64,000 bases of DNA from Bacillota bacterium. GTDB taxonomy: Bacteria; Bacillota_I; Bacilli_A; RF39; UBA660. Position numbers and translations under genes: made by a program. The DNA is taken from positions 1 to 64,000 of the forward strand of contig JAEWOE010000002.1 of NCBI GenBank assembly GCA_023460995.1. Reading direction: 5' to 3'. Shown piece by piece: positions 50,880-61,047 of this stretch. The notes beneath the pieces were generated by a model that worked only from the letters and a program-made list of their open reading frames with translations, was not told the DNA's origin and did no database searches. How positions within the stretch are numbered: the stretch's first letter is position 1; each line of letters begins with the position of its first letter.

Positions 50880-53800
50880 GTGGCTTATACAGTTAAAAAA
50901 TTTGGTGATCACCGTGAAAGACGTAGTTACTCAAAAACAGAAAATGCTATTGAATTAAAGGATTTACTTGAAATTCAAAAAAAATCTTATTATTGGTTTA
51001 TGGAAGAAGGTATAACTGAAGTTTTCGAAGACATTTTCCCAGTGGAAAGTTTTACTGGAAATTTATCTTTGGAATTTGGAAACTATTTTTTAGATGAACC
51101 TCGTTACTCAATTAAAGGCTGCAAAGAAAGATATGCAACTTATGCTTCTCCATTAAAAGTTGAAGCAAGATTGTTTAATCATGAAACTGGAGAAGTTAAA
51201 GAACAAGAAATTTATTTAGGCGATATGCCAATTATGACTGATAGTGGAACTTTCATCATAAATGGAGCCGAAAGAGTTATTGTTTCACAATTAGTGCGTT
51301 CTCCATCAGTATATTTTGGTAAAGAAATTGATAAGAAAAACGGTAAACTTATCATTACTTCACAAATTATACCTACTCGTGGTACTTGGTTAGAATTTGA
51401 AACAGATGCTAGAGATAACATCTATGTTCGTATTGATAGAACTAGAAAAGTTCCAGTAACAACATTACTTAGAGCTTTAGGTTTATCAAACGATGAAGAT
51501 ATTTTCGGTTTATTTGGTGAGGATGTATACTTAGAAAAAACTATTGAAAAGGATACAAACAAGAATACAGATGAATCATTAATAGATATTCATTCTAAGT
51601 TAAGACCAGGAGAACCATCGACACTAGATAGTGCTAAGAACCAATTAATTACAAGATTTTTTGATTCATTTAGATATGATTTAGCTAAAGTTGGTCGTTA
51701 TAAATTTAATAAAAAATTAAATGTAACAGATCGTTTATTTAATCAAGTTTTAGCTGAAGATATTAAAGTTAATGGTGAACTTATAATTGAAAAGGGTACT
51801 TTGATTGATCACAAAGTATTAGATAAATTAAGAACATTATTAAAAGATGGATATGGAATTAAAGAAACTACAATAAATGAAGAACTTGACTCTTATAACA
51901 AAGTACAAGTTATTAAAGTTTATTCTAAATTTAATCCAGAAAAAGTTATTAACATTATAGGTAATGATCAAGAAATTACTGAAAAACGTTTAACTATTTC
52001 GGATGTTTATGCTTCTGTATCATATTATTTAAACTTACTTGAAGGAGTAGGTAATTTTGATGAAATAGATCACTTATCAAATAGACGTGTTCGTCAAGTA
52101 GGTGAATTATTACAAAATCAATTCAGAATTGGTATGTCTCGTATTGAAAGAGTTATAAGAGATAGAATGTCTACACAAGAAATAGTAGATGTTACTCCAA
52201 AAACATTAATTAATATTAGACCACTTACTGCTGCTATTAAAGAATTCTTTGGAAGCAGTCAGTTATCTCAATTCATGGATCAAACTAACCCAGTAGCAGA
52301 ACTTGCTAATAAGAGAAGATTATCTTCTTTAGGGCCAGGTGGACTATCTCGTGATAGAGCTGGTATGGATGTTCGTGACGTTAACCCATCACATTATGGT
52401 CGTTTATGTCCAATTGAATCTCCGGAAGGACCTAATATCGGTTTGATTACCGCTTTAGCTAGTTATGCAAAAATTGATGATTATGGTTTCATTATGACAC
52501 CATATCGTAAAGTAGTAGATAGACATTTAACTGAAGAAGTTGTCTATATGACTGCAGATGAAGAACTTGAATATTGTATTTCTCAAGCTGCTATTGAAGT
52601 AGATGAGAATAAAAAAATAATAGCTGATAGATTACCAGTACGTTTTAATACAGAAAATATAATTGTTGAAAGTGAAAAAATTGATTATGTCGATGTTTCA
52701 GCTCAACAAGTAGTTTCTATTACAACTCAAGGTATTCCATTCCTTGAACATGATGATGGTAAACGTGCCCTAATGGGTGCCAACATGCAACGTCAAGCAA
52801 TCCCACTTTTAACAGCTGAAGCTCCAATCGTTGGTACAGGTGTAGAAGCTTGTTCAGCTAAAGATTCAGGTGCTGTTGTAATATGTAAAGGTGACGGTAT
52901 TGTAGATTATGTAGATGCTCGTAAGATTATTGTTAAAACAATGTCTGGTTCAGATACATATTATATGAATGGTTATGAAAGAAGTAATGCAGGTACTTGT
53001 TATCATCAAACTCCAATTGTTAGATTAGGTGACACAGTTACTTCAGGAGAAGTTATTGCTGATGGACCTTCTACTGAAAGTGGAGAAATGGCTTTAGGTA
53101 AAAATGTTACAGTAGCATTCATGAACTATAATGGTTATAACTATGAAGATGCTGTTATATTAAATGAGAGATTAGTTCGTGATGATGTATATACATCAAT
53201 TCATATTGAAGATTATCAAATTGAATGTCGTGATACTAAACTAGGACCTGAAGAATTTACTAGAGATATCCCTAATGTAGGTGAAGATGCTCGTAAAAAC
53301 CTTGATGAGAACGGTATTGTTAGAATAGGTACTGAAGTATCAGATGATGATATATTAGTTGGTAAAGTTACTCCTAAGGGTGTAGCAGAACTTACTTCAG
53401 AAGAAAAATTATTACACGCGATTTTTGGCGAAAAAACTCGTGAAGTTAGAGATACATCTCTTCGTGTTACACACGGTGGTGGTGGTATAGTTCATGATGT
53501 TAAAATCTTTACAAAAGAAGATAGCGATGAACTTCCTGCTGGTGTTTCTAAAATAGTTCGTGTTTATATAGCTCAAAAACGTAAAATCAGTGTTGGAGAT
53601 AAAATGGCCGGACGTCATGGTAATAAGGGTGTTATTTCATTAGTACTTCCTAGTGAAGATATGCCTTATACTGAAGATGGTCGTTCAATTGATATCTTAC
53701 TAAATCCACTTGGAGTTCCTTCTCGTATGAATATAGGACAAATTCTTGAAATGCACTTAGGTGCTGCTGCTAAAGAACTAGGTATCTTTGTAGCTACTCC

Positions 53801-54491
53801 AGTTTTCGCAGGTGCAACTCGTCATGAAATTATTGATGCACTTAAAGAAGCAGGTCTTTCAGAAGATGGAAAACAAGTATTATATGATGGACGTACAGGT
53901 GAACCATTTGACAACCGTATTAGTGTAGGTGTCATGTATATGATTAAACTTCACCACATGGTTGATGATAAATTACATGCTCGTTCAACTGGTCCATACA
54001 GTTTAGTTACACAACAACCTCTTGGAGGAAAAGCTCAATTTGGTGGACAAAGATTTGGAGAAATGGAAGTTTGGGCACTTTATGCATATGGTGCTGCTAA
54101 TGTACTTCAAGAAATGATGACTATTAAATCAGATGATGTAGTAGGTCGTGTAAAAGTATATGAAGCATTAGTTAAAGGAACACCAATTCCAAAATCAGGA
54201 GTTCCAGAAAGCTTTAGAGTATTAATTAAAGAATTCCAAGCATTAGGACTTGATATAACAGTTCTTAATGAAGAAGGAAATTATGTTGAACTTAAGGATT
54301 TAGAAGAAGCTGAAAAAGATAGTTATTTATCAGCCGATGAGTTTGAAAAAACTATAGAACTTCCAATTGGTGATTTAGCTAGTGATGTTGCTGATGAGCC
54401 TCTAATAGAAGATGAAGAAGCTGAATTTGATAATGATCTAGATAATTTAGAATTTGATGAAAGTATGTTAGAAGAGGGGGATGAGGATTAA
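50880..54491 (+). CDS. rpoB: RNA polymerase beta subunit
   Basis: 1203 aa, full length for Firmicutes, GTG start after GGGGTGAA. Key sequences: rifampicin region GSSQLSQFMDQTNPVAEL...RRLSSLGPGGLSRDRAG, then GRLCPIESPEGPNIGLI, and KRKISVGDKMAGRHGNKGV near 900 (active-site lysines). The end is a long acidic tail (EEAEFDNDLDNLEFDESMLEEGDED). The stop overlaps the rpoC start by one base. Confidence 0.97.
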   Translation: MAYTVKKFGDHRERRSYSKTENAIELKDLLEIQKKSYYWFMEEGITEVFEDIFPVESFTGNLSLEFGNYFLDEPRYSIKGCKERYATYASPLKVEARLFNHETGEVKEQEIYLGDMPIMTDSGTFIINGAERVIVSQLVRSPSVYFGKEIDKKNGKLIITSQIIPTRGTWLEFETDARDNIYVRIDRTRKVPVTTLLRALGLSNDEDIFGLFGEDVYLEKTIEKDTNKNTDESLIDIHSKLRPGEPSTLDSAKNQLITRFFDSFRYDLAKVGRYKFNKKLNVTDRLFNQVLAEDIKVNGELIIEKGTLIDHKVLDKLRTLLKDGYGIKETTINEELDSYNKVQVIKVYSKFNPEKVINIIGNDQEITEKRLTISDVYASVSYYLNLLEGVGNFDEIDHLSNRRVRQVGELLQNQFRIGMSRIERVIRDRMSTQEIVDVTPKTLINIRPLTAAIKEFFGSSQLSQFMDQTNPVAELANKRRLSSLGPGGLSRDRAGMDVRDVNPSHYGRLCPIESPEGPNIGLITALASYAKIDDYGFIMTPYRKVVDRHLTEEVVYMTADEELEYCISQAAIEVDENKKIIADRLPVRFNTENIIVESEKIDYVDVSAQQVVSITTQGIPFLEHDDGKRALMGANMQRQAIPLLTAEAPIVGTGVEACSAKDSGAVVICKGDGIVDYVDARKIIVKTMSGSDTYYMNGYERSNAGTCYHQTPIVRLGDTVTSGEVIADGPSTESGEMALGKNVTVAFMNYNGYNYEDAVILNERLVRDDVYTSIHIEDYQIECRDTKLGPEEFTRDIPNVGEDARKNLDENGIVRIGTEVSDDDILVGKVTPKGVAELTSEEKLLHAIFGEKTREVRDTSLRVTHGGGGIVHDVKIFTKEDSDELPAGVSKIVRVYIAQKRKISVGDKMAGRHGNKGVISLVLPSEDMPYTEDGRSIDILLNPLGVPSRMNIGQILEMHLGAAAKELGIFVATPVFAGATRHEIIDALKEAGLSEDGKQVLYDGRTGEPFDNRISVGVMYMIKLHHMVDDKLHARSTGPYSLVTQQPLGGKAQFGGQRFGEMEVWALYAYGAANVLQEMMTIKSDDVVGRVKVYEALVKGTPIPKSGVPESFRVLIKEFQALGLDITVLNEEGNYVELKDLEEAEKDSYLSADEFEKTIELPIGDLASDVADEPLIEDEEAEFDNDLDNLEFDESMLEEGDED

Positions 54492-57400
54492 TGGATGCAA
54501 ACCAATTTGAAGGATTAAAAATTGCTATTGCCTCACCTGAAAAAATCCGCTCTTGGTCTTATGGTGAAGTTAAAAAAGCAGAAACTATAAACTATCGTAC
54601 TTTAAAACCTGAAAGAGATGGATTATTTTGTGAAAAAATCTTTGGACCTACTAAAGACTTTGAATGTTCTTGTGGTAAGTATAAAAGATTAAGATATAAA
54701 AATATTATATGTGATAGATGTGGAGTAGAGGTAACTCGTGCTAAAGTTCGTCGTGAACGTATGGGGCATATCGAGCTAGCAACTTCAGTATCACACATTT
54801 GGTTCTTCAAGGGCATCCCATCTAGAATGGGCCTTGTCCTTGATATGTCACCAAGAGATCTTGAAGAAGTTCTTTATTTCGTATCATATGTTGTTTTAGA
54901 TCCAGGACCAGCTCCTTTAGAGAAAAAGCAAACAATAAGTGATAAAGAATACCGTCAATACTATGAAAAGTATGGAGATACTTTCAGAGTAGGTATGGGT
55001 GGAGATGCAATAAAAGAATTACTTGGACAAGTTGAACTTGAAAAAGAAGTAAATCAAATAAAAATCGAAATCGAAGATATTAAAGACTCTACAAGTCAAA
55101 AAAGAATTCGTTTAATTAAACGTTTAGATGTATTAAATGCATTCTTAGAATCTGGTAATAAACCAGAATGGATGATTATTGACGCACTTCCAGTTATTCC
55201 ACCGGAACTTCGTCCAATGATCCAATTAGATGGTGGTAGATTTGCTACTTCAGATTTAAATGATTTATATAGACGTGTAATTAATCGTAATAACCGTTTA
55301 AAAAAATTAATTGATTTAGGTGCTCCATCTATTATCATTCAAAATGAAAAACGTATGTTACAAGAAGCAGTAGATTCATTATTTGATAATGGTCGCCGTG
55401 GACGTAATATTACAGGTGCAGGAAATAGACCTTTGAAATCTCTATCTAGTATGTTAAAAGGTAAGCAAGGACGTTTTCGTCAAAACTTACTTGGTAAACG
55501 TGTAGATTATTCTGGTCGTTCTGTTATCGTAGTAGGACCAAATTTAAAAATGTATGAATGTGGTATACCAAAAGAAATGGCACTTGAATTATTTAAACCA
55601 CATGTTATAAATGGTTTAGTAAGCAAGGAAATAGCTTCAAATATTAAAGCAGCTAAGAAAATGATTGAAAACCAAGATCCAAGAGTTTGGGATATAGTTG
55701 AAGAAAAGATTAAGGAACATCCTATCTTACTTAACCGTGCTCCTACACTACATAGATTAGGTATTCAAGCATTCGAACCTAAGTTAATCGAAGGTAGAGC
55801 TATTAGATTACATCCACTTGTTTGTGCAGCATTTAATGCCGACTTCGATGGAGACCAAATGGCTATTCACGTTCCTATAACAGACGAAGCTTGTACTGAA
55901 GCAAGAATATTAATGCTTGGTGCTAACAATATCCTTTCTCCAAAAAATGGAGATCCAGTTGTTACTCCAGGACAAGATATGGTACTTGGAAATTATTATA
56001 TTACTCTTGAAAAAGAGGGTCTTCAAGGAGAAGGTAGAGTATTTAAAAACTCTAATGAAGTGCTTATGGCATATGAAAGAAGAGAAATTACTCTTCATAC
56101 ACGTATTGCTCTTCCAGCAGCTTCATTTAAATATAAATTATTCCCAGAAGAGTATCTAGATAAATATTTAATTACTACACCAGGTAAGATTTTATTTAAT
56201 GAAATTTTCCCTGATACATTCCAATATATTGAAGATGGTAGTAGTGAAAATATTGAAAAAGTTACTCCAAGTAAGTACTTTATTGCTAGGGGAGAAAACA
56301 TTCCAGAAGTAATTAAAGCAACACCAATTGTTGATGCATTTAATAAAGGTGTTCTTAACAAGTTGATTGCTCAAATTTACAAGAGATATCATACAACTGA
56401 AACATCAATAATGCTTGATAAATTAAAAGATTTAGGATTTAAATATTCTACATTATCAGGTATATCTATTTCAATTGCGGATATTGAAGAGAGTGAGATC
56501 AAACCTCAAGTAATTGCTGAAAGTCAAGAAAATGTTGATAAAATAAATAAACAATTTAAACGTGGTTTAATAACTGATCGTGAAAGATATAATAAGGTAG
56601 TTGATATCTGGATGACTGCAAAAGACAATATCTCTAAAGAGTTGTCTATGAAGTTGAAAGAAAACAAATATTCTCCACTTTCAATCATGATTAATTCTAA
56701 AGCCCGTGGAGATATTGGAAGTTATACACAGTTAGTTGGTATGCGTGGACTTTTCAATACACCATCAGGTGATTATGTTGAAATCCCAGTTACTTCATCA
56801 TTTAGTGAGGGTATAACAATATCTGAATTCTTTATATCTACACATGGTACTCGTAAAGGAGCTGTTGATACAGCCCTAAAAACTGCCGATGCTGGTTACT
56901 TAACTCGTCGTTTAGTTGATGTATCACAAGATATTATTGTAAGAGAAGAAGATTGTCATACTACTTCATATGTTGAAATAGAAGCATTTACAAAAGAAGA
57001 TGGAACTGTTGTAGAATCATTAAGAGATCGTATTGTTGGTAGATATACTGGTAATAAAGTTCTTAATCCAGAAACAAAAGCTGTTGTATGTGAAAAAGAT
57101 ATCTATATAACAGAGCAACTTGCTGATAAAATTGTTAAAGTTGGTTGTGTTAAAGTTCCAATAAGAACAGTTCTAACTTGTAAGACTGAACATGGTGTTT
57201 GTCAAAAATGTTATGGTCGTAATCTTGCAACTGGTACAATCGTTGAAACTGGAGAAGCTGTAGGTATTATGGCTGCTCAATCAATTGGTGAACCAGGAAC
57301 TCAGCTTACAATGCGTACATTCAATACCGGTGGTGTAGCCGGAGACGATATTACACAAGGTCTACCTCGTGTACAAGAGTTAGTTGAAGCACGTAATCCA

Positions 57401-58123
57401 AAAGGAAAAGCCACAATTGCCGAAATCAATGGTGTTGTAACTAAGATTGAAGAAAATGGCGGTCAAATTAACATTTATGTTAAAAATGATACTGAGACAC
57501 GTGAACATACTACAAACTTTGGAGCAAAATTACATGTAGCGCTTAACCAAGAGGTTGAGGCAGGGGACAGATTAACAACAGGAGCTATTAATCCAAAAGA
57601 ATTATTAGCTGTTACAGACCCAGTTACTGTTCAAAATTACATATTATTTGAAATTCAAAAAGTATATCGTTCTCAAGGTGTTGATGTTTCAGATAAACAC
57701 GTTGAAATTATTGCTAAGCGCATGATTTCTAAAATCAAAATCGTTAATTCAGGTGATTCATTATACTTACCAGGTACTATGGTAAATATTAATAAATTTG
57801 CTGATATAAATAAAGAATTAATTCTAGAAGGAAAACGTCCAGCTACTGGTCGTCCAGTACTTTTAGGTATTACAAAAGCTTCATTAGAGACTGATTCATT
57901 CTTATCAGCCGCATCTTTCCAAGAGACAACTCGTATCTTAACTGATGCTGCTATTCATGGTAAGGTTGATCATTTAGATGGTCTTAAAGAAAATGTTATT
58001 CTTGGTAAATTAATACCAGCAGGAACAGGTTTCAAAAAATATAAGAAAGTTGATTATGAATTAGCTATCGATATTATGAAAGAAGAACCATTAGAAGCTC
58101 TTGAACAAGAATTAATGGATTAA
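54491..58123 (+). CDS. rpoC: RNA polymerase beta' subunit
   Basis: 1210 aa. Zinc site CSCGKYKRLRYKNIICDRCG (~60-79), catalytic NADFDGDQMAIHVP (~450-463), trigger loop region near GIMAAQSIGEPGTQLTMRTFNTGG, and the second zinc site C...CKTEHGVCQKCYG. It starts in the stop codon of rpoB. A strong terminator ends the operon. Confidence 0.97.
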   Translation: MDANQFEGLKIAIASPEKIRSWSYGEVKKAETINYRTLKPERDGLFCEKIFGPTKDFECSCGKYKRLRYKNIICDRCGVEVTRAKVRRERMGHIELATSVSHIWFFKGIPSRMGLVLDMSPRDLEEVLYFVSYVVLDPGPAPLEKKQTISDKEYRQYYEKYGDTFRVGMGGDAIKELLGQVELEKEVNQIKIEIEDIKDSTSQKRIRLIKRLDVLNAFLESGNKPEWMIIDALPVIPPELRPMIQLDGGRFATSDLNDLYRRVINRNNRLKKLIDLGAPSIIIQNEKRMLQEAVDSLFDNGRRGRNITGAGNRPLKSLSSMLKGKQGRFRQNLLGKRVDYSGRSVIVVGPNLKMYECGIPKEMALELFKPHVINGLVSKEIASNIKAAKKMIENQDPRVWDIVEEKIKEHPILLNRAPTLHRLGIQAFEPKLIEGRAIRLHPLVCAAFNADFDGDQMAIHVPITDEACTEARILMLGANNILSPKNGDPVVTPGQDMVLGNYYITLEKEGLQGEGRVFKNSNEVLMAYERREITLHTRIALPAASFKYKLFPEEYLDKYLITTPGKILFNEIFPDTFQYIEDGSSENIEKVTPSKYFIARGENIPEVIKATPIVDAFNKGVLNKLIAQIYKRYHTTETSIMLDKLKDLGFKYSTLSGISISIADIEESEIKPQVIAESQENVDKINKQFKRGLITDRERYNKVVDIWMTAKDNISKELSMKLKENKYSPLSIMINSKARGDIGSYTQLVGMRGLFNTPSGDYVEIPVTSSFSEGITISEFFISTHGTRKGAVDTALKTADAGYLTRRLVDVSQDIIVREEDCHTTSYVEIEAFTKEDGTVVESLRDRIVGRYTGNKVLNPETKAVVCEKDIYITEQLADKIVKVGCVKVPIRTVLTCKTEHGVCQKCYGRNLATGTIVETGEAVGIMAAQSIGEPGTQLTMRTFNTGGVAGDDITQGLPRVQELVEARNPKGKATIAEINGVVTKIEENGGQINIYVKNDTETREHTTNFGAKLHVALNQEVEAGDRLTTGAINPKELLAVTDPVTVQNYILFEIQKVYRSQGVDVSDKHVEIIAKRMISKIKIVNSGDSLYLPGTMVNINKFADINKELILEGKRPATGRPVLLGITKASLETDSFLSAASFQETTRILTDAAIHGKVDHLDGLKENVILGKLIPAGTGFKKYKKVDYELAIDIMKEEPLEALEQELMD

Positions 58124-58152
58124 AAAAGAGGAATATTATTCCTCTTTTTTTA
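58122..58152 (+). terminator. Terminator of rpoBC
   Basis: Perfect stem AAAAAGAGGAATA/TATTCCTCTTTTT with T-run. Confidence 0.92.
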
Positions 58153-58192
58153 TATATAATTTTATTTTGCTAGATTAAGTAAATATATGCAC

Positions 58193-58232
58193 AAAAAAAA
58201 GAAAGTATTAAATCAGCAATGATTTAACTTTC
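58193..58232 (-). terminator. Terminator of rnhC (- strand)
   Basis: On the - strand GAAAGT...TAAATCA pairs with TGATTTA...ACTTTC, followed by seven T. It overlaps the rnhC stop. Confidence 0.82.
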
Positions 58233-59158
58233 TCAGTATTTTTAAAATTTATTTTAGCTATGTCATTTAATTTTTCTATTCCATACTTTTTAACAATTTT
58301 AGCAGCCTTCTCATCAACCATAGTTGATGCTCCTTTTGGAATAAGTTCACCAACACTTTCGCTTATTTTAGCAAACTCTTTTAAGAATACATATCTACTA
58401 ATTAGCGATGCACACGCTACAGCAAGGTTTTTGTCTTCACCCTTAGTCATAAATGTTATATCCCTAACGACGTTGCTAGAAGCCTTTAAATAACTAAAAT
58501 AGACATACTTCTCAGCAAATTGGTCAACAACTATGTAATCATAATAAGGAACCTTTGCTTTTAAGTTACCAAGCACTTTATTATGCAAGATTGCTTTTAG
58601 TTTATTCATATTAAACCCATCAGCATACTTTTCATTATATTCTTTATTTGAAAGTATGATACATTCGTATGGAATGCTCTTAATAAATTTAGGAACAACT
58701 TCCAGTATTTTTTCATCCGTCATCTTTTTAGAATCTTTCACTCCAAGACTTTCTAAGAATGATATATCTTCTTTTCTAACATAAGAGGCACATACAACAA
58801 TTGGTCCGAAATAATCACCGGTTCCAACTTCATCTGATCCAATAGCAGTAGAATTATATATTTTTGGATCTATTACTACTTCTTTTTTATCTTTATCTTG
58901 TGTTTTATCTTCACTATTAGTTACTTCCACTTTCTTTGTAGGGTTATTATGTCTTTCTCTTTCTATCCAAAATTGACTAGAAAGATCGGCATCTCTTCCT
59001 TGAAATACAGCTTTACCTGATTCATATACAGTTATTACAGTATCAGCATCATCTGCTTGAAATACAGCATATGGTGGAGTTTTTTCTCTTTTATAATCTG
59101 CAAAAAAATCATTCATTTCACTTTTAGTTTTATCACTAACTTTAACGGTAATGGTCAT
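58208..59158 (-). CDS. rnhC: Ribonuclease HIII
   Basis: 316 aa. The N-terminal TBP-like domain (about 1-80, DUF3378) is specific to RNase HIII. A charged linker leads to the catalytic domain with IGSDEVGTGDYFGP (first Asp-Glu), VKDSKKM, and DYIVVDQFA as later acidic sites. It removes RNA from RNA-DNA hybrids. GGGGTGAATAT precedes its ATG. It is oriented against rpoC. Confidence 0.93.
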   Translation of the reverse strand: MTITVKVSDKTKSEMNDFFADYKREKTPPYAVFQADDADTVITVYESGKAVFQGRDADLSSQFWIERERHNNPTKKVEVTNSEDKTQDKDKKEVVIDPKIYNSTAIGSDEVGTGDYFGPIVVCASYVRKEDISFLESLGVKDSKKMTDEKILEVVPKFIKSIPYECIILSNKEYNEKYADGFNMNKLKAILHNKVLGNLKAKVPYYDYIVVDQFAEKYVYFSYLKASSNVVRDITFMTKGEDKNLAVACASLISRYVFLKEFAKISESVGELIPKGASTMVDEKAAKIVKKYGIEKLNDIAKINFKNTEKVKSLLI

Positions 59159-59258
59159 ATATTCACCCCTTTGACAATACTATTTTATCATAAAAAAAAA
59201 TAAAATACTTTATTTTTAGAGCAAATTATAATATAATTTAAATAGAGAGGATGAGAAT

Positions 59259-59975
59259 ATGAATTTAGTAGATATCGTTATTATTATCATACTACTTCTC
59301 GGGGCATTTATTGGCTTTAGGAGAGGGTTTACAACACAGTTATTATCTTTATGTGGTTTTATTGTTGTTGTAATGGCAGCCTTTCTCTTTAAGAATCCTG
59401 TATCAGCATATTTATATGAACATTTACCATTTTTTAAATTTCCAGGTATACTTAGCGGAATAAGTGTTGTGAATATATTAATGTATGAAGTAATAGCTTT
59501 CTTTATAATTTTTATTGTATTACTATTGTTATTTAAAGTAATTATGTTGGTTTCACATTTATTTGAAAAATTTCTGGAAGCAACTATATTACTAGGATTG
59601 CCATCAAAAATACTCGGAGCGATTTTAGGGCTTTTAGAGAATTATTTGGTTGCATTTATCGTATTATATATTGTATCTTTACCATTTTTTAATATTGCTA
59701 TAATAAAAGAGTCAAAGTTACGTACAAGTATACTGGAAAATACGCCTGTACTTAACATCTATGTTGATTCAACTGTTAAGGTTGGAAGCGAATTTTGGGA
59801 AATAGCAGAGCAATATAAAAAGGGTACTGATCCAGAAGCTTTTAATTTAGCAACACTAGATGTGCTTCTAAAATATAAAGTTACTTCTGTCAAATCAATA
59901 GATATTTTAGTTCAAAAGAATAAAATACAAATAAACAACATTGAAAGTGTTCTTAAAAATTATAGGGAGGAATAA
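59259..59975 (+). CDS. CvpA-family membrane protein
   Basis: 238 aa with four membrane spans (about 5-45, 68-95, 115-145 and around them). The start NLVDIVIIIILLLGAFIGFRRGF is typical of the CvpA family (colicin V production in E. coli), whose role in Firmicutes is unclear. The C-terminal ~75 residues are cytoplasmic. It is followed by thioredoxin after 2 bases. Confidence 0.8.
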   Translation: MNLVDIVIIIILLLGAFIGFRRGFTTQLLSLCGFIVVVMAAFLFKNPVSAYLYEHLPFFKFPGILSGISVVNILMYEVIAFFIIFIVLLLLFKVIMLVSHLFEKFLEATILLGLPSKILGAILGLLENYLVAFIVLYIVSLPFFNIAIIKESKLRTSILENTPVLNIYVDSTVKVGSEFWEIAEQYKKGTDPEAFNLATLDVLLKYKVTSVKSIDILVQKNKIQINNIESVLKNYREE

Positions 59976-59977
59976 AG

Positions 59978-60286
59978 ATGATTATTGTAAAGAAAGAAAC
60001 AGATAATTTTGAAAAATTAGTAAGTTCTGGCTTGGTAGTAGTAGATGTATTTGCCCCTTGGTGTGGACCTTGTAAGATACTTGGTCCTAATATTGAACAT
60101 GTAGTTAATGAACTAGGAGTTAATTTAGTAAAAGTTAACTCAGATGATAATTTAGATTTAGTAACAAAGTATAGTGTTATGTCAGTTCCAACATTACTGA
60201 TTTTTAAGGATGGAAATTTAATTGATAAAAAGGTTGGTAATATGGAAGTTTTAGAATTAAAGAAATGGATTGAGTCTAACTTATAG
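59978..60286 (+). CDS. Thioredoxin
   Basis: 102 aa single-domain thioredoxin. Active site APWCGPCK (~25-32), cis-Pro loop SVPTLLIF (~68-75), DGNLI then GN near the end. No signal peptide, so cytoplasmic. The hairpin terminator GGATTGAGTC/GACTTAATCC overlaps its stop. Confidence 0.9.
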   Translation: MIIVKKETDNFEKLVSSGLVVVDVFAPWCGPCKILGPNIEHVVNELGVNLVKVNSDDNLDLVTKYSVMSVPTLLIFKDGNLIDKKVGNMEVLELKKWIESNL

Positions 60287-60305
60287 ACTTAATCCTTCTT
60301 TTTTG
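60264..60305 (+). terminator. Terminator after thioredoxin
   Basis: GGATTGAGTC/GACTTAATCC stem (one G-T pair) followed by TTCTTTTTT. Confidence 0.75.
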
Positions 60306-60330
60306 TTAAAATATAAGCGGTGAAGAAAAA

Positions 60331-61041
60331 ATGCAAAGATATTTTTCAAAAGTGAAAATTGATAATAAACTAGAACTTAATAAAGATGACATATATCATA
60401 TAACGAAAGTTATGCGCATGGGAAATAATGAAAAAATAGAAGTTGTTTACAATTCTACTGTTTTTGTATGTGAAGTAAATGTAAACGAGTTGCCACTTGT
60501 TTCTATTAATAAAGAGATTCAAAATCACAATATTAATAATTATAAAACAACTCTAATCATACCATTATTAAAAGAACAGAAAATGGATCTAATTCTTCAA
60601 AAGGCAACTGAATTAGGTGTATATGAAATTATACCTGTTATTATGAAACGTAGTATTATTAGGCTAGAACAAGGTAAAGAAGATAAAAAAATTGATAGAT
60701 GGAGTAAAATTTGCAAAGAGGCTAGCGAACAATCTAAAAGAACAGATATACCTCTTATTACAAATGTCAAAACTCTTAAAGAACTAAAAGATATCGAAGG
60801 TTTAAAACTTGTATGTAGTACTACAGAAAAAGAAAAAACTATGAAAAAATTTTTGACCGCTAATCAAAATTATGATAAAATAAATATAGTAGTAGGACCA
60901 GAGGGTGGAATATCTGAAGATGAGGAAGAACTGCTAGTAAATCTAGGATTTACAAGAGTATCATTAGGAGATAGGATAATGAGAGTGGAAACAGTCCCAA
61001 TATTCATTTTAAGTGCTCTAAATTATGAATTTATGGAGTGA
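60331..61041 (+). CDS. rsmE: RsmE, 16S rRNA (uracil1498-N3)-methyltransferase
   Basis: 236 aa SPOUT enzyme. PUA-like N-terminal domain to ~70, then KEQKMDLILQKATELGV, KICKEASEQSKR, VVGPEGGISEDEEE and SLGDRIMRVET, the full RsmE motif set. It ends in TGA. Start 60331 is preceded only by AAGCGGTGAAG, a moderate ribosome binding site. Confidence 0.93.
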   Translation: MQRYFSKVKIDNKLELNKDDIYHITKVMRMGNNEKIEVVYNSTVFVCEVNVNELPLVSINKEIQNHNINNYKTTLIIPLLKEQKMDLILQKATELGVYEIIPVIMKRSIIRLEQGKEDKKIDRWSKICKEASEQSKRTDIPLITNVKTLKELKDIEGLKLVCSTTEKEKTMKKFLTANQNYDKINIVVGPEGGISEDEEELLVNLGFTRVSLGDRIMRVETVPIFILSALNYEFME

Positions 61042-61047
61042 TAGAAT

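Noticed and set aside
51212..56392. Several - strand open frames of 60-90 codons inside rpoB and rpoC
   Set aside because: They are shadows of the highly conserved coding frame, have no ribosome binding sites and no recognisable product.
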